Shown in pieces: positions 10,035 to 17,851 of a stretch of DNA of 64,000 nt. The notes under the pieces are model-generated. The model ran no database searches. It worked only from the letters and a program-made list of their open reading frames with translations, and was not told the DNA's origin. This DNA comes from an uncultured Verrucomicrobiae bacterium. GTDB taxonomy: Bacteria; Verrucomicrobiota; Verrucomicrobiia; Limisphaerales; AAA164-E04. Position 1 is the first letter of the stretch, and each line of letters begins with the position of its first letter. The stretch spans positions 1 through 64,000 of the forward strand of contig CALSPN010000021.1 in the NCBI GenBank assembly GCA_943788245.1, in the 5' to 3' direction. The position numbers and the translations under genes are program-made.

Positions 10035-10913
10035 ATGGAACATCTAATTAACAAGGCAACTGTGCTCCTAGAAGCGCTTCCTTACATTCAAAAATTCAAT
10101 GGGGCTACTTTTGTTGTCAAATACGGAGGAAGTTTCATGGATTCGCCAGACGAATCCGTACGTCAAGGCGTGGCTCGTGACGTCGTATTTCTAGAGGCGG
10201 TAGAAATCAACCCAGTTGTCGTTCATGGAGGAGGCAAGGCAATTTCGAGAGCCATGAAGGCAGAGGGGCTCTTGCCCAGGTTCGAACAGGGCCATCGAGT
10301 AACCGATGAGAAAGCCGTTCAACTCGTCCACGAAGTTTTATCGCATCAAATCAACCCTGAAATAGTCAAAACTATCAATGCACTGGGTGGAGTCGCTCGG
10401 GGTTTCTCTGGTACCGAAATTTTCAAGTGTCACAGAAAATTGGTGGATGGGCCGGATGGGGATCAAATCGACATCGGCTACGTTGGAGAGGTTGTAGAAG
10501 TGAATACCAAACCACTCCTGGAATGCATTGCCAATGGAGTGACGCCAGTCATCAGTCCCACAGCGATTGGAGAGGATGGGCATATTCACAATTGCAATGC
10601 CGATATTGCGGCGGCAGTAACGGCCACCTCATTGAAGGCAAAGCGCTTGGTATTCATGAGCGATGTTCCTGGTCTTTTGCAGGACCCTGAAAACCCAGAC
10701 TCACTGATCTCGCATCTGAGAGTTCAAGATGTTGCCGTGTTAAAACAAAAAGGCATCATTGGGGCCGGAATGATTCCCAAAGTGGATAGCGCGACAAAGG
10801 CCATTGAAGCCGGTGTGGATAAAGTATCCTTCGTGGATGGTAGAGTGAATCATTCAGTTTTGCTTGAAATATTTACTGATCAAGGGGTTGGGACTGAAAT
10901 AGTGTTGCGTTAA
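10035..10913 (+). CDS. argB: Acetylglutamate kinase ArgB
   Basis: The 292-residue protein is an amino-acid kinase that phosphorylates N-acetylglutamate in arginine synthesis. It shows FVVKYGGSFMDS near the start (nucleotide-binding lysine and glycine loop), NPVVVHGGGKAISRAMK near residues 58-74, the substrate-site stretch HNCNADIAAAVTATSLKAK near 186-204, and MSDVPGLL followed by GIIGAGMIPKVDSA. Length and motif order are normal. It begins 10 nt after argJ, preceded by a G-rich run that can serve as ribosome-binding site. Arginine feedback inhibition, common in organisms using ArgJ, cannot be judged from the sequence alone. Confidence 0.95.
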   Translation: MEHLINKATVLLEALPYIQKFNGATFVVKYGGSFMDSPDESVRQGVARDVVFLEAVEINPVVVHGGGKAISRAMKAEGLLPRFEQGHRVTDEKAVQLVHEVLSHQINPEIVKTINALGGVARGFSGTEIFKCHRKLVDGPDGDQIDIGYVGEVVEVNTKPLLECIANGVTPVISPTAIGEDGHIHNCNADIAAAVTATSLKAKRLVFMSDVPGLLQDPENPDSLISHLRVQDVAVLKQKGIIGAGMIPKVDSATKAIEAGVDKVSFVDGRVNHSVLLEIFTDQGVGTEIVLR

Positions 10914-10959
10914 TTTAACGGAATCAACGGATTAACGAGGTTTTCCCCAAAAATACAAG

Positions 10960-12243
10960 ATGAATCATAACAAAACAACATCAGCATCGATCAGTGAAAC
11001 AAATCATGCGGTACAATCTTTGTTTAACGATTACGTTGTGCCCACGTACGGTCGGTTTCCTTTGACTATTGAACGGGGTGAAGGAAGTCAGGTATGGGAT
11101 GTTGATGGACGTCGTTACCTCGATATGGGGGGAGGCATAGCCGTCAATGCTCTTGGGCATTCACATCCTGAATTGGTGGAGACGATTTCAAATCAGGCTG
11201 CTACTCTGATCCACTGCTGCAATTTGTACCATCAGCCTTTGCAAGGTCAACTGGCGCGTGCTCTGGTGGATAGAATAGGATCAGGGAAATGCTTTTTTGC
11301 GAACAGTGGTGCTGAAGCCAATGAAGGTATGTTCAAGCTTGCAAGAAAGTACGGCCATGAGGAAGGCAGGTACGAGATCCTGACTTGCATGCAATCTTTT
11401 CATGGACGAACCATGGCGTGTATTGCTGCGACCGGGCAGGAAAAAGTAAAACAGGGATTTTCCCCGATGATGCCTGGGTTTCGTCATGTGCCCTTCAATA
11501 ATCTCGAAGCCATGGAAAAGGCAATCAGTCCTTCCACCGTCGCCATCATGATCGAGGGCATTCAGGGTGAAGGGGGTATCTGTTCTGCCGATCCTTCCTA
11601 TTTGAGAGGGCTACGGTCTTTGTGTGATAAGCACCGCTTATTGTTACTCTGGGATGGAGTTCAATGCGGTCATTATCGTACAGGGGCTTTCCAAAGTTAT
11701 TCATCAATCCTAGGCGATGAGGAAAATGAATCTTCATTTTTACCAGATGCGATCTCCATGGCGAAGTCTATAGGAGGAGGATTTCCTTTTGGCGCTTTCT
11801 GGGTAAGAGAACCATATCAAGATATTCTGGGGCCAGGGACCCACGGGACCACATTTGGTGGAAACCCTCTGGGTTGTTCAGTTGCATTGAAAATCCTGGA
11901 AATCATTGAAAGAGATCAGCTGGAGCAAAATGCAGTTAAAATGGGATGTTTGCTTGCGAACAAATTAAAAGGTTTGGCAGAAAAATACCCTGGTTTGATT
12001 CAGGGTATTCGAGGGATGGGGCTGATGATTGGTATTGTTTTTAATCCGGATATATCGGCCTTGGCGGATGACCCACGTCCTGTTTCTCTTCAGATGGTGG
12101 AAAGGCTTCACTCCCGCGGAATGCTCACCATTCCTTCGGGAATTCAGGTCGTGCGGTTTTTGCCCGCACTCAACATCACTTCAGCTGAAGTAAAGGAGGC
12201 ATTATCCATTTTAAACGACACTTTAGAATCAATTGAATCATGA
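10960..12243 (+). CDS. argD: Acetylornithine aminotransferase ArgD
   Basis: This is a class III PLP aminotransferase of 427 residues converting N-acetylglutamate semialdehyde to N-acetylornithine. It has GGGIAVNALGHSHPELV, CFFANSGAEANEGMFKLARKYG, SFHGRTMACIAATGQ and the PLP lysine in SMAKSIGGGFPFGA (about K269). The pyridine-nitrogen aspartate is in LWDGVQCGHYRTG (D232), but the usual D-E-V-Q reads D-G-V-Q, so the conserved glutamate is glycine 233 here. A single A-to-G change in GAA would give this codon, so it could be a base error. Its stop overlaps the argF start by ATGA, indicating translational coupling. Confidence 0.92.
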   Translation: MNHNKTTSASISETNHAVQSLFNDYVVPTYGRFPLTIERGEGSQVWDVDGRRYLDMGGGIAVNALGHSHPELVETISNQAATLIHCCNLYHQPLQGQLARALVDRIGSGKCFFANSGAEANEGMFKLARKYGHEEGRYEILTCMQSFHGRTMACIAATGQEKVKQGFSPMMPGFRHVPFNNLEAMEKAISPSTVAIMIEGIQGEGGICSADPSYLRGLRSLCDKHRLLLLWDGVQCGHYRTGAFQSYSSILGDEENESSFLPDAISMAKSIGGGFPFGAFWVREPYQDILGPGTHGTTFGGNPLGCSVALKILEIIERDQLEQNAVKMGCLLANKLKGLAEKYPGLIQGIRGMGLMIGIVFNPDISALADDPRPVSLQMVERLHSRGMLTIPSGIQVVRFLPALNITSAEVKEALSILNDTLESIES

Positions 12244-13136
12244 AACATTTCCTGAGTCTTGAAGAACAAAGGATCGAGGATTTCGAAGCAATCCTTGATT
12301 TAGCAGATAAACTGAAAGCGGAACGACCCAATACAACATTCCGCCCATTGGCCAATCAAACGTGGGCCATGATTTTCTCTAAATCATCAACGCGAACACG
12401 AGTTTCTTTCGAAGTCGGGGTGAGAGAATTAGGTGGTCAGGTTATTTTCCTTACTGCTAATGACATGCAGTTGGGGAGGGGAGAGCCCATCAAGGACACT
12501 GCTCGTGTGTTGGGCCGCATGGTGCATGGTGCGATCATCCGAACCTATGCTCATCAGGATGTCGTTGATTTTGCGGCATACAGCATGATCCCAACCGTCA
12601 ATGCGCTGACTGACCACGCGCATCCATGTCAGATAGTTGCCGACTTGATGACTATCCGAGAAAAGCTGGGTTCCATCAAAGGAAAGGTAGTGACATTCGT
12701 TGGCGACGGTGCCTGCAATGTTGCAACCTCCTGGGTGTTTGCCTCAATCAAGCTAGGTTTTGAGCTACGCATTGCTTCGCCGAAAGCTTTTTTTCCGGCG
12801 AAAGATCTCATTGAGAAGACTGGTTCCAACGTGATCGTTACCCAGGACCTTGAAGCTGCTGTGGAAGGCAGTGATGTTCTGTACACCGACGTATGGGTCT
12901 CCATGGGGAAGGAAGAAGAGTCGAAAAGCCGACTTGAAATGTTTAAAGGCTACCAGATAAATACTCCATTGATGGCGAAAGCGAACCCGAATGCTTTGTT
13001 AATGCATTGTTTGCCAGCATATCGCGGTAAAGAAGTGAGTGAGGAAGCTTTAGAAGAGCATTCTACGACTATTTTTGATCAAGCCGAGAACCGATTGCAT
13101 GCGCAGAAAGCCATTATGTCGTGGCTTGTTGAATAG
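12240..13136 (+). CDS. argF: Ornithine carbamoyltransferase ArgF
   Basis: The 298-residue protein joins carbamoyl phosphate and ornithine to give citrulline. The carbamoyl-phosphate site STRTR is at residues 50-54 in SKSSTRTRVSFEVGV, followed by LTDHAHPCQIVADLMT (HPCQ motif), the ornithine-loop-like DVWVSMGKEEE and the C-terminal HCLPAYRG. All catalytic motifs are intact. Start ATG overlaps the argD stop (ATGA), so it is the last gene of the argJBDF operon. The next gene is 71 nt away, a region with no clear terminator. Aspartate carbamoyltransferase is excluded by the DHAHPCQ and HCLP motifs. Confidence 0.95.
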   Translation: MKHFLSLEEQRIEDFEAILDLADKLKAERPNTTFRPLANQTWAMIFSKSSTRTRVSFEVGVRELGGQVIFLTANDMQLGRGEPIKDTARVLGRMVHGAIIRTYAHQDVVDFAAYSMIPTVNALTDHAHPCQIVADLMTIREKLGSIKGKVVTFVGDGACNVATSWVFASIKLGFELRIASPKAFFPAKDLIEKTGSNVIVTQDLEAAVEGSDVLYTDVWVSMGKEEESKSRLEMFKGYQINTPLMAKANPNALLMHCLPAYRGKEVSEEALEEHSTTIFDQAENRLHAQKAIMSWLVE

Positions 13137-13207
13137 ACTATACCTAAAAAAAACTCAGGAGTTAAAAGCCCTTGAAGATAGGCTGTATCTAACGCAATAT
13201 ACCTTTT

Positions 13208-13828
13208 ATGCACTGTAAAACCTTCATTTTTGCGATTTACTTTTGCACTGTTTCGGTGGGGACAGGCTTGCAAGCTCAGGATTCAAATCTCAAAAACACC
13301 ATCTTTCTACTTCAACAGGAAACTGAAGAACGCTATCGCAAATTGCGAGCTGAAATCGATGATGCTCAGACAGCTAATTTATCCCTCATGCAGAGGATGC
13401 AGGCGCTTGAGAAGGAAAATCGTTCTTTGAGACGTGAAGTCGCAAAGATTCCGAAATCTCCTGTTTCCGAATCGGATTTAGCGAAACTTTCGGAAGCACT
13501 CATAGATCGCATTAAGACAGTAGACAAAAAGCGAGCTGGTGATAACAAGGCTTTGGTGAATCAGATCAAGGATCTTGTCACAGCGGTGAATAAACTGAGC
13601 ATCAAAGCAGTTGCAACACCTTTAAAGCCTGCCAAGCCGCAGCGGGTCCCCAAAAAGATAGCGGAAGTCACCATCGAGCCCAATTACACGATTTCGGCCA
13701 TTGCTGAGGCTTACCGACTGGAGGGTGTCAATGTTACCATTGCTGAGATTTTGGAAGCAAATCCACAAATCACTGATCCCAGAAAAATCAAAGTGGGGGA
13801 CGTGATTATCATCCCTATCGAGTGGTGA
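13208..13828 (+). CDS. Exported coiled-coil protein with C-terminal LysM domain
   Basis: The 206-residue protein begins with a signal peptide (FIFAIYFCTVSVGTGLQAQ). Residues about 30-80 are charged heptad-like coiled coil (EERYRKLRAEIDDAQ, MQRMQALEKENRSLRREV). A Lys/Pro linker leads to a C-terminal LysM module at about 153-206, recognised by YTISAIAEAYRLEGVNVTIAEILEANPQI and KIKVGDVIIIPIEW. LysM binds peptidoglycan, so the protein probably sits at the cell wall in the periplasm. It may be transcribed with the following small membrane protein. No enzymatic domain is visible. Confidence 0.8.
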   Translation: MHCKTFIFAIYFCTVSVGTGLQAQDSNLKNTIFLLQQETEERYRKLRAEIDDAQTANLSLMQRMQALEKENRSLRREVAKIPKSPVSESDLAKLSEALIDRIKTVDKKRAGDNKALVNQIKDLVTAVNKLSIKAVATPLKPAKPQRVPKKIAEVTIEPNYTISAIAEAYRLEGVNVTIAEILEANPQITDPRKIKVGDVIIIPIEW

Positions 13829-13885
13829 ATAACAGTTTTTGTGCTTTGATGCAGTTTTGGCACTGAGTGAGTTGGGGATTTGATC

Positions 13886-14251
13886 ATGGTTTATTTACTC
13901 TACTCTGCTGGAGCTATTATCTGTTGCGTAGTCATTGGGATCACACTTTGTGCAACGGTCAATTACAGACTGAAATCGAGCCATCTTGTTATTTATTGCC
14001 TCGGTATTCCTGTGAGGCAATTTGCACTCAAGGATATGACCTCCATCTCGAAGCGCCGCAGGTTTCGAGGTGAGTTCTGGGTAAATACCCTGGCCTTAAA
14101 ACATCGCAAATTAGTGATCAGGCGTGAGCGTGGATTGTTCAGGGAATTGATCATCACTCCGCGTTACCGATATGCCTTTCGCAAACAACTGGAGGAAGCA
14201 GTTGAAGAGGTGAGATCACAGTCCTTGATTGTTGAAAATGAAGATAGCTGA
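13886..14251 (+). CDS. Small membrane protein of unknown function
   Basis: About 121 residues with one N-terminal membrane segment (LYSAGAIICCVVIGITLCATV) followed by a basic, beta-rich soluble part with VIYCLGIPVRQFALKDMTSI and KHRKLVIRRERGLFRELIITP. The pattern resembles small bacterial PH-like membrane proteins, but I cannot assign a family with confidence. The ORF track uses TTG at 13880; the ATG two codons later lies 9 nt after a GGGG run and is preferred. It starts 57 nt after the LysM gene on the same strand and could be cotranscribed. Confidence 0.6.
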   Translation: MVYLLYSAGAIICCVVIGITLCATVNYRLKSSHLVIYCLGIPVRQFALKDMTSISKRRRFRGEFWVNTLALKHRKLVIRRERGLFRELIITPRYRYAFRKQLEEAVEEVRSQSLIVENEDS

Positions 14252-14789
14252 CCTTTTTTCCCTTTTTGTTTTGGTGACGACTTATCAAGACACGGATGCA
14301 GTCAATGATGACCAACCCTATACTGTTTCAATGGTAACAAACACTGTCAGTAATTGTCCTCTGGATGCTTTCATCCGTGCATATTCATAGAACGGCCTTC
14401 GCGTAGTATAAGGACGTTCTCTAGATTGAGATGTAAAGCCGTTTTGAATGGAGTAAACCCGTCTATTGCAAAAATGAATTCTTCTTTGATTTTGACGCAA
14501 AGAGGGGGCAGTATGACATCAGTCTTTCCAGCAGGGCTATTCCTTCAATATTTGTCCGTATCATGCCTTCATATTATTGAAACGGTTCATTCACTCTTCA
14601 GCGATGGCATCCTACATACGGTGCTGGACGCTATCAAAATTTATAAGTTTCCACATCGAGCAGGCGTTTTTTTTGATCATTGACACCTTCCCTCAAACTG
14701 AGGCTGCCATTTTCTTGATCATCCGCTTTTAACATATTAGATTAATTCCACGTGCACCTGACATTTGATTTAATCGAAGAACTGTATAC
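14252..14789. other. Intergenic region, no recognised gene
   Basis: About 540 nt with no protein I recognise. A 109-codon plus-strand ORF (14354-14683) has an implausible Cys/Ser/His-rich composition. The stretch may hold the recQ promoter and possibly a decayed gene. Confidence 0.5.
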
Positions 14790-16976
14790 ATGACTCACAA
14801 CGATTCGTCTCTGGCTGCGCTGCTCAAAGAGCATTTTGGGTTTGAACAATTCCGCCCCTTACAAAAAGAAATTATTCGGTCCGTTCTTGAAGGCAAGGAA
14901 ACATTTGCCCTTCTTCCCACAGGGGGAGGGAAGTCACTTTGCTATCAATTGCCTGCATTAACCGACGAGGGATTGACTCTTGTTGTTTCTCCTCTCATCG
15001 CATTGATGAAAGATCAGGTTGATGGTTTGAACGCGGCCGGGATTCCCGCTACTTTTCTCAATTCATCTCTTTCTCGTCCCGAAGCTGCCGAGCGTATGCG
15101 AGGTTTGTGGGGAGGGACCTATAAGCTCCTTTATGTGGCGCCAGAACGCCTGATGATACCTGATTTTCTGAGTAATCTGGATCAATGGAATGTGAATCGG
15201 TTTGCCGTTGATGAGGCTCATTGTATCAGCGAGTGGGGACATGATTTTCGCCCGGAGTACCGGAAATTGGGAGCATTGAGACAGCGATTCCCCAAAGCTC
15301 AATTCCTCGCACTAACAGCTACAGCCACGCCGCGCGTCAGAGATGACATCATCAAGGGCTTGCACTTCAGTGAGCCACAAACATTTGTTGGCAGTTTCAA
15401 TCGCCCAAACCTGTCCTACAGTGTGAGGCCAAGACAAGATGGAGATGGTCTGGCGCTCGCTTTGACTCGGAGACACAAGGGCGAGAGTGGTATTGTCTAT
15501 TGTTTCAGTAGAGCAGCCACTGAGAATCTCGCACGTTTTCTTAAAGACAATGGGGTCAGCTGTAAACCGTATCATGCGGGACTCTCTGATGAGGAGCGTC
15601 GTCAGACACAAGAGGATTTCATTAAAGACAATGTCGATGTGATCTGTGCCACGGTTGCATTTGGAATGGGAATCGATAAACCCAATGTGAGATTTGTCAT
15701 GCATTATCACCTTCCCAGAAACATCGAAGGTTATTATCAGGAAACAGGCAGGGCAGGGCGCGATGGACTTCCCAGCGAATGTGTTTTGCTCTTCAGCGCG
15801 AGCGATGAAATTAAGTACCGGCGTCTTTGGGAGGATAAGGCAAGTGAACAAGAGCGCAAAGTAGCTATTGACCAATTACTTGCCATGAGTCATTTCGCTG
15901 AAAGTGCGGATTGTCGACGTGCTGGTTTACTCAACTATTTCGATGAACATTTCGACGAAATTCCTTGTGGCGGATGCGACAATTGTCTCAGTCCACGCTC
16001 AAAAATGGACGGCACAGTCATTGCGCAGAAACTGATGTCCTGCGTATTCCGTGTCAGGGAGCACAGTGGTTTTTCAGTAGGATTGAGGCATTTGATTGAG
16101 GTCTTGACCGGAGCCAATACGGAAAAAATACGGCAATGGGGGCATCAGGCCTTGAGTACTTACGGAATAGGTAAGGAATATTCACGGGATGCATGGATGC
16201 ATTTTGGTCGAGAACTCATGCGCAAAGGCCTCTTGAATCAAGATGCTGAGCAATACAATACCATTCAAATGACCGAGAGGGGAAATCAGTTCCTCAAAGG
16301 GAAAGAGACCATTGCCCTGACCGAGCGGCCGGTTAAACCAGATGCGGCCATTGCGAGGACCCTTGCATCAGGTGATGAATATGATCATGGGCTGTTCGAA
16401 ACCATTCGTGGCCTGAGGAAGCAGTTGGCCGATGAGCAAGGAGTACCCGCCTACACTATATTCTCTGATGTTGCCTTGCGCCAGATGGCCGCGTACTATC
16501 CCGTCGATCTTCAATCATTCAGCAAGATTTCAGGTGTTGGTAGAGTGAAACTGGACTCCTACGGCCCCTCCTTTGTTGAAACGATTAAGACATTCTTGGA
16601 TGCCAACCCTCGACAGAATTACAACCACCCGCAACCGGACTCCAAGCCTGTTCGTGAGCGCGATGCTTCCAGACCCGGTGAAACCGTCTTCAAAACAGTC
16701 AGGATGTTCAACGATGGGCTGGACCTTCATTCGATTGCTCAAACCAGAGAGATTGGCATCCAAACGGTGGAACAGCATCTGGCAAAGGCGGTGATCGCAG
16801 ATCTCGAATTACGGGATCACGCTTGGTTCACGCAGGAGGAAGCTGATACCATGGAAAAAGCCTTCACTGAACTTGGTGATGATCGACTGGCTCCCGTAAG
16901 AGAATCCCTGAATGAATCGGTGACTTATCTGCAACTTCAAATTTACCGAGCCATGCGAAGGAAAACTTCAAAATAA
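14790..16976 (+). CDS. recQ: ATP-dependent DNA helicase RecQ
   Basis: This 728-residue 3'-5' helicase works in recombination and replication-fork repair. Motifs in order: LPTGGGKSLCYQLPA (Walker A, residues 44-49), DEAH at 141-144 in AVDEAHCISEWGHDFRPEY with the RecQ aromatic loop, LTATATPRVRDDI, FGMGIDKPNVRFVMHYHLP and QETGRAGRDG (motif VI). A zinc-binding cluster (CRRAGLLNYF, then CGGCDNC) and winged helix follow, then an HRDC domain at about 525-610 and a C-terminal helix-turn-helix module (FNDGLDLHSIAQTREIGIQTVEQHL) found in long RecQ proteins. The gene stands alone. All catalytic residues appear intact. Confidence 0.97.
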   Translation: MTHNDSSLAALLKEHFGFEQFRPLQKEIIRSVLEGKETFALLPTGGGKSLCYQLPALTDEGLTLVVSPLIALMKDQVDGLNAAGIPATFLNSSLSRPEAAERMRGLWGGTYKLLYVAPERLMIPDFLSNLDQWNVNRFAVDEAHCISEWGHDFRPEYRKLGALRQRFPKAQFLALTATATPRVRDDIIKGLHFSEPQTFVGSFNRPNLSYSVRPRQDGDGLALALTRRHKGESGIVYCFSRAATENLARFLKDNGVSCKPYHAGLSDEERRQTQEDFIKDNVDVICATVAFGMGIDKPNVRFVMHYHLPRNIEGYYQETGRAGRDGLPSECVLLFSASDEIKYRRLWEDKASEQERKVAIDQLLAMSHFAESADCRRAGLLNYFDEHFDEIPCGGCDNCLSPRSKMDGTVIAQKLMSCVFRVREHSGFSVGLRHLIEVLTGANTEKIRQWGHQALSTYGIGKEYSRDAWMHFGRELMRKGLLNQDAEQYNTIQMTERGNQFLKGKETIALTERPVKPDAAIARTLASGDEYDHGLFETIRGLRKQLADEQGVPAYTIFSDVALRQMAAYYPVDLQSFSKISGVGRVKLDSYGPSFVETIKTFLDANPRQNYNHPQPDSKPVRERDASRPGETVFKTVRMFNDGLDLHSIAQTREIGIQTVEQHLAKAVIADLELRDHAWFTQEEADTMEKAFTELGDDRLAPVRESLNESVTYLQLQIYRAMRRKTSK

Positions 16977-17395
16977 GCGCGACTTGCCTTATTCAAATTA
17001 GCTTTTGCGACACCCCTTGTTCGATAAAATAGCAATCGATCTCTTCCCATGGGATCCCTCTGCCAGTCAGGGGGTTCCCGTGGGAAGAGATCTCAAAGGT
17101 TGTCTTTCAGCGCTCTCGGATATGTCTTGCCTGACTGGGTATGGAATCTTATCAGCATGAGCACTTCTTTTGTGTGGGGGTATCCTATCCAATCTTCCAA
17201 TCCTTTGATTGAAGAGTGACAGTTTTCGGTGCGCTAAAATTTTTTATCCTATCAAGCAAGCGAAGTCCGGTTTTTTGAGGCAATTATTTGTTCCAGCAAA
17301 ACCTTGAAGAATGTTGGCTTTCCTAGCATAAACATGAAACTTGAGTGTTGCATGTCAGAGGTGCTCCATTTCCAAGAACATGAGCGGATATAAAG
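16977..17395. other. Intergenic region with long hairpin
   Basis: No protein is recognised in this stretch of about 420 nt. Apart from the hairpin at 17038-17092 it is AT-rich and unremarkable; it presumably contains the 3' end of recQ mRNA and the promoter for the next small gene. Confidence 0.5.
17038..17092. repeat. Long imperfect inverted repeat (recQ 3' hairpin)
   Basis: The outer arms GATCTCTTCCCA and TGGGAAGAGATC pair perfectly over 12 bp, and the interior continues with GGGATCCCTCTG against CAGGGGGTTCCC with one mismatch and wobble pairs. The result is a near-continuous stem of about 25 bp with a short loop, 61 nt after the recQ stop. There is no T-tract, so it may be an mRNA-stabilising or attenuating element rather than a classical terminator. 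No second copy was noticed. Confidence 0.6.
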
Positions 17396-17704
17396 ATGGA
17401 AACATATTTCAACAATCTCACGACTGATGAGGGGGGGCATAAACAGTTGCTTCAGGACATCAAGAACTTGATCGAGGAAGCTGAGGGTTTGATTAAAAAT
17501 ACAGCCGAGGATCTTCCTGAGAATTCGAAAAAGGAACTTCTGGAACGTCTCGAACGTCTGAAAAAATCAAGTTTGCGCATAGATCAACAGACATATGCAG
17601 GTGTAGAGGTTGTCGATCAGATTATTCGTCGATATCCGTATCAGTCCCTTGGCGTAGCGGCTCTTGGAGGCATGGTGCTGGGTATCATTCTCAACAAACG
17701 TTAG
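17396..17704 (+). CDS. ElaB/YqjD/DUF883-like small membrane-anchored protein
   Basis: The 102-residue protein has a charged helical N-terminal part (QDIKNLIEEAEGLIKNTAEDL, KELLERLERLKKSS) and a C-terminal membrane segment with glycine spacing, SLGVAALGGMVLGIILNKR. This is the layout of the ElaB/YqjD/DUF883 family, inner-membrane proteins that in E. coli bind ribosomes in stationary phase. That function is only inferred here. The PYQSLGVAAL motif before the membrane segment is characteristic. The gene is monocistronic between recQ and leuS; a stress or stationary-phase role would be expected but no promoter evidence was read. Confidence 0.75.
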   Translation: METYFNNLTTDEGGHKQLLQDIKNLIEEAEGLIKNTAEDLPENSKKELLERLERLKKSSLRIDQQTYAGVEVVDQIIRRYPYQSLGVAALGGMVLGIILNKR

Positions 17705-17851
17705 CTCCACAGTTTATGAGATTGGGCAGAACATCTGCGGTAATTGATAATTGTGGCTCCGTAGCTTCATTCACTCACACATAATTCTTGCCTATGGGGT
17801 CAATTTCCATTGTCCCTCTGATGAGAACTCAAGACACCAAGTAATTGCATC

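Noticed and set aside
14354-14683. 109-codon plus-strand ORF in the gap before recQ
   Set aside because: Composition is not protein-like (many Cys, Ser, His), no ribosome-binding site and no family similarity; reverse-strand readings are equally poor.
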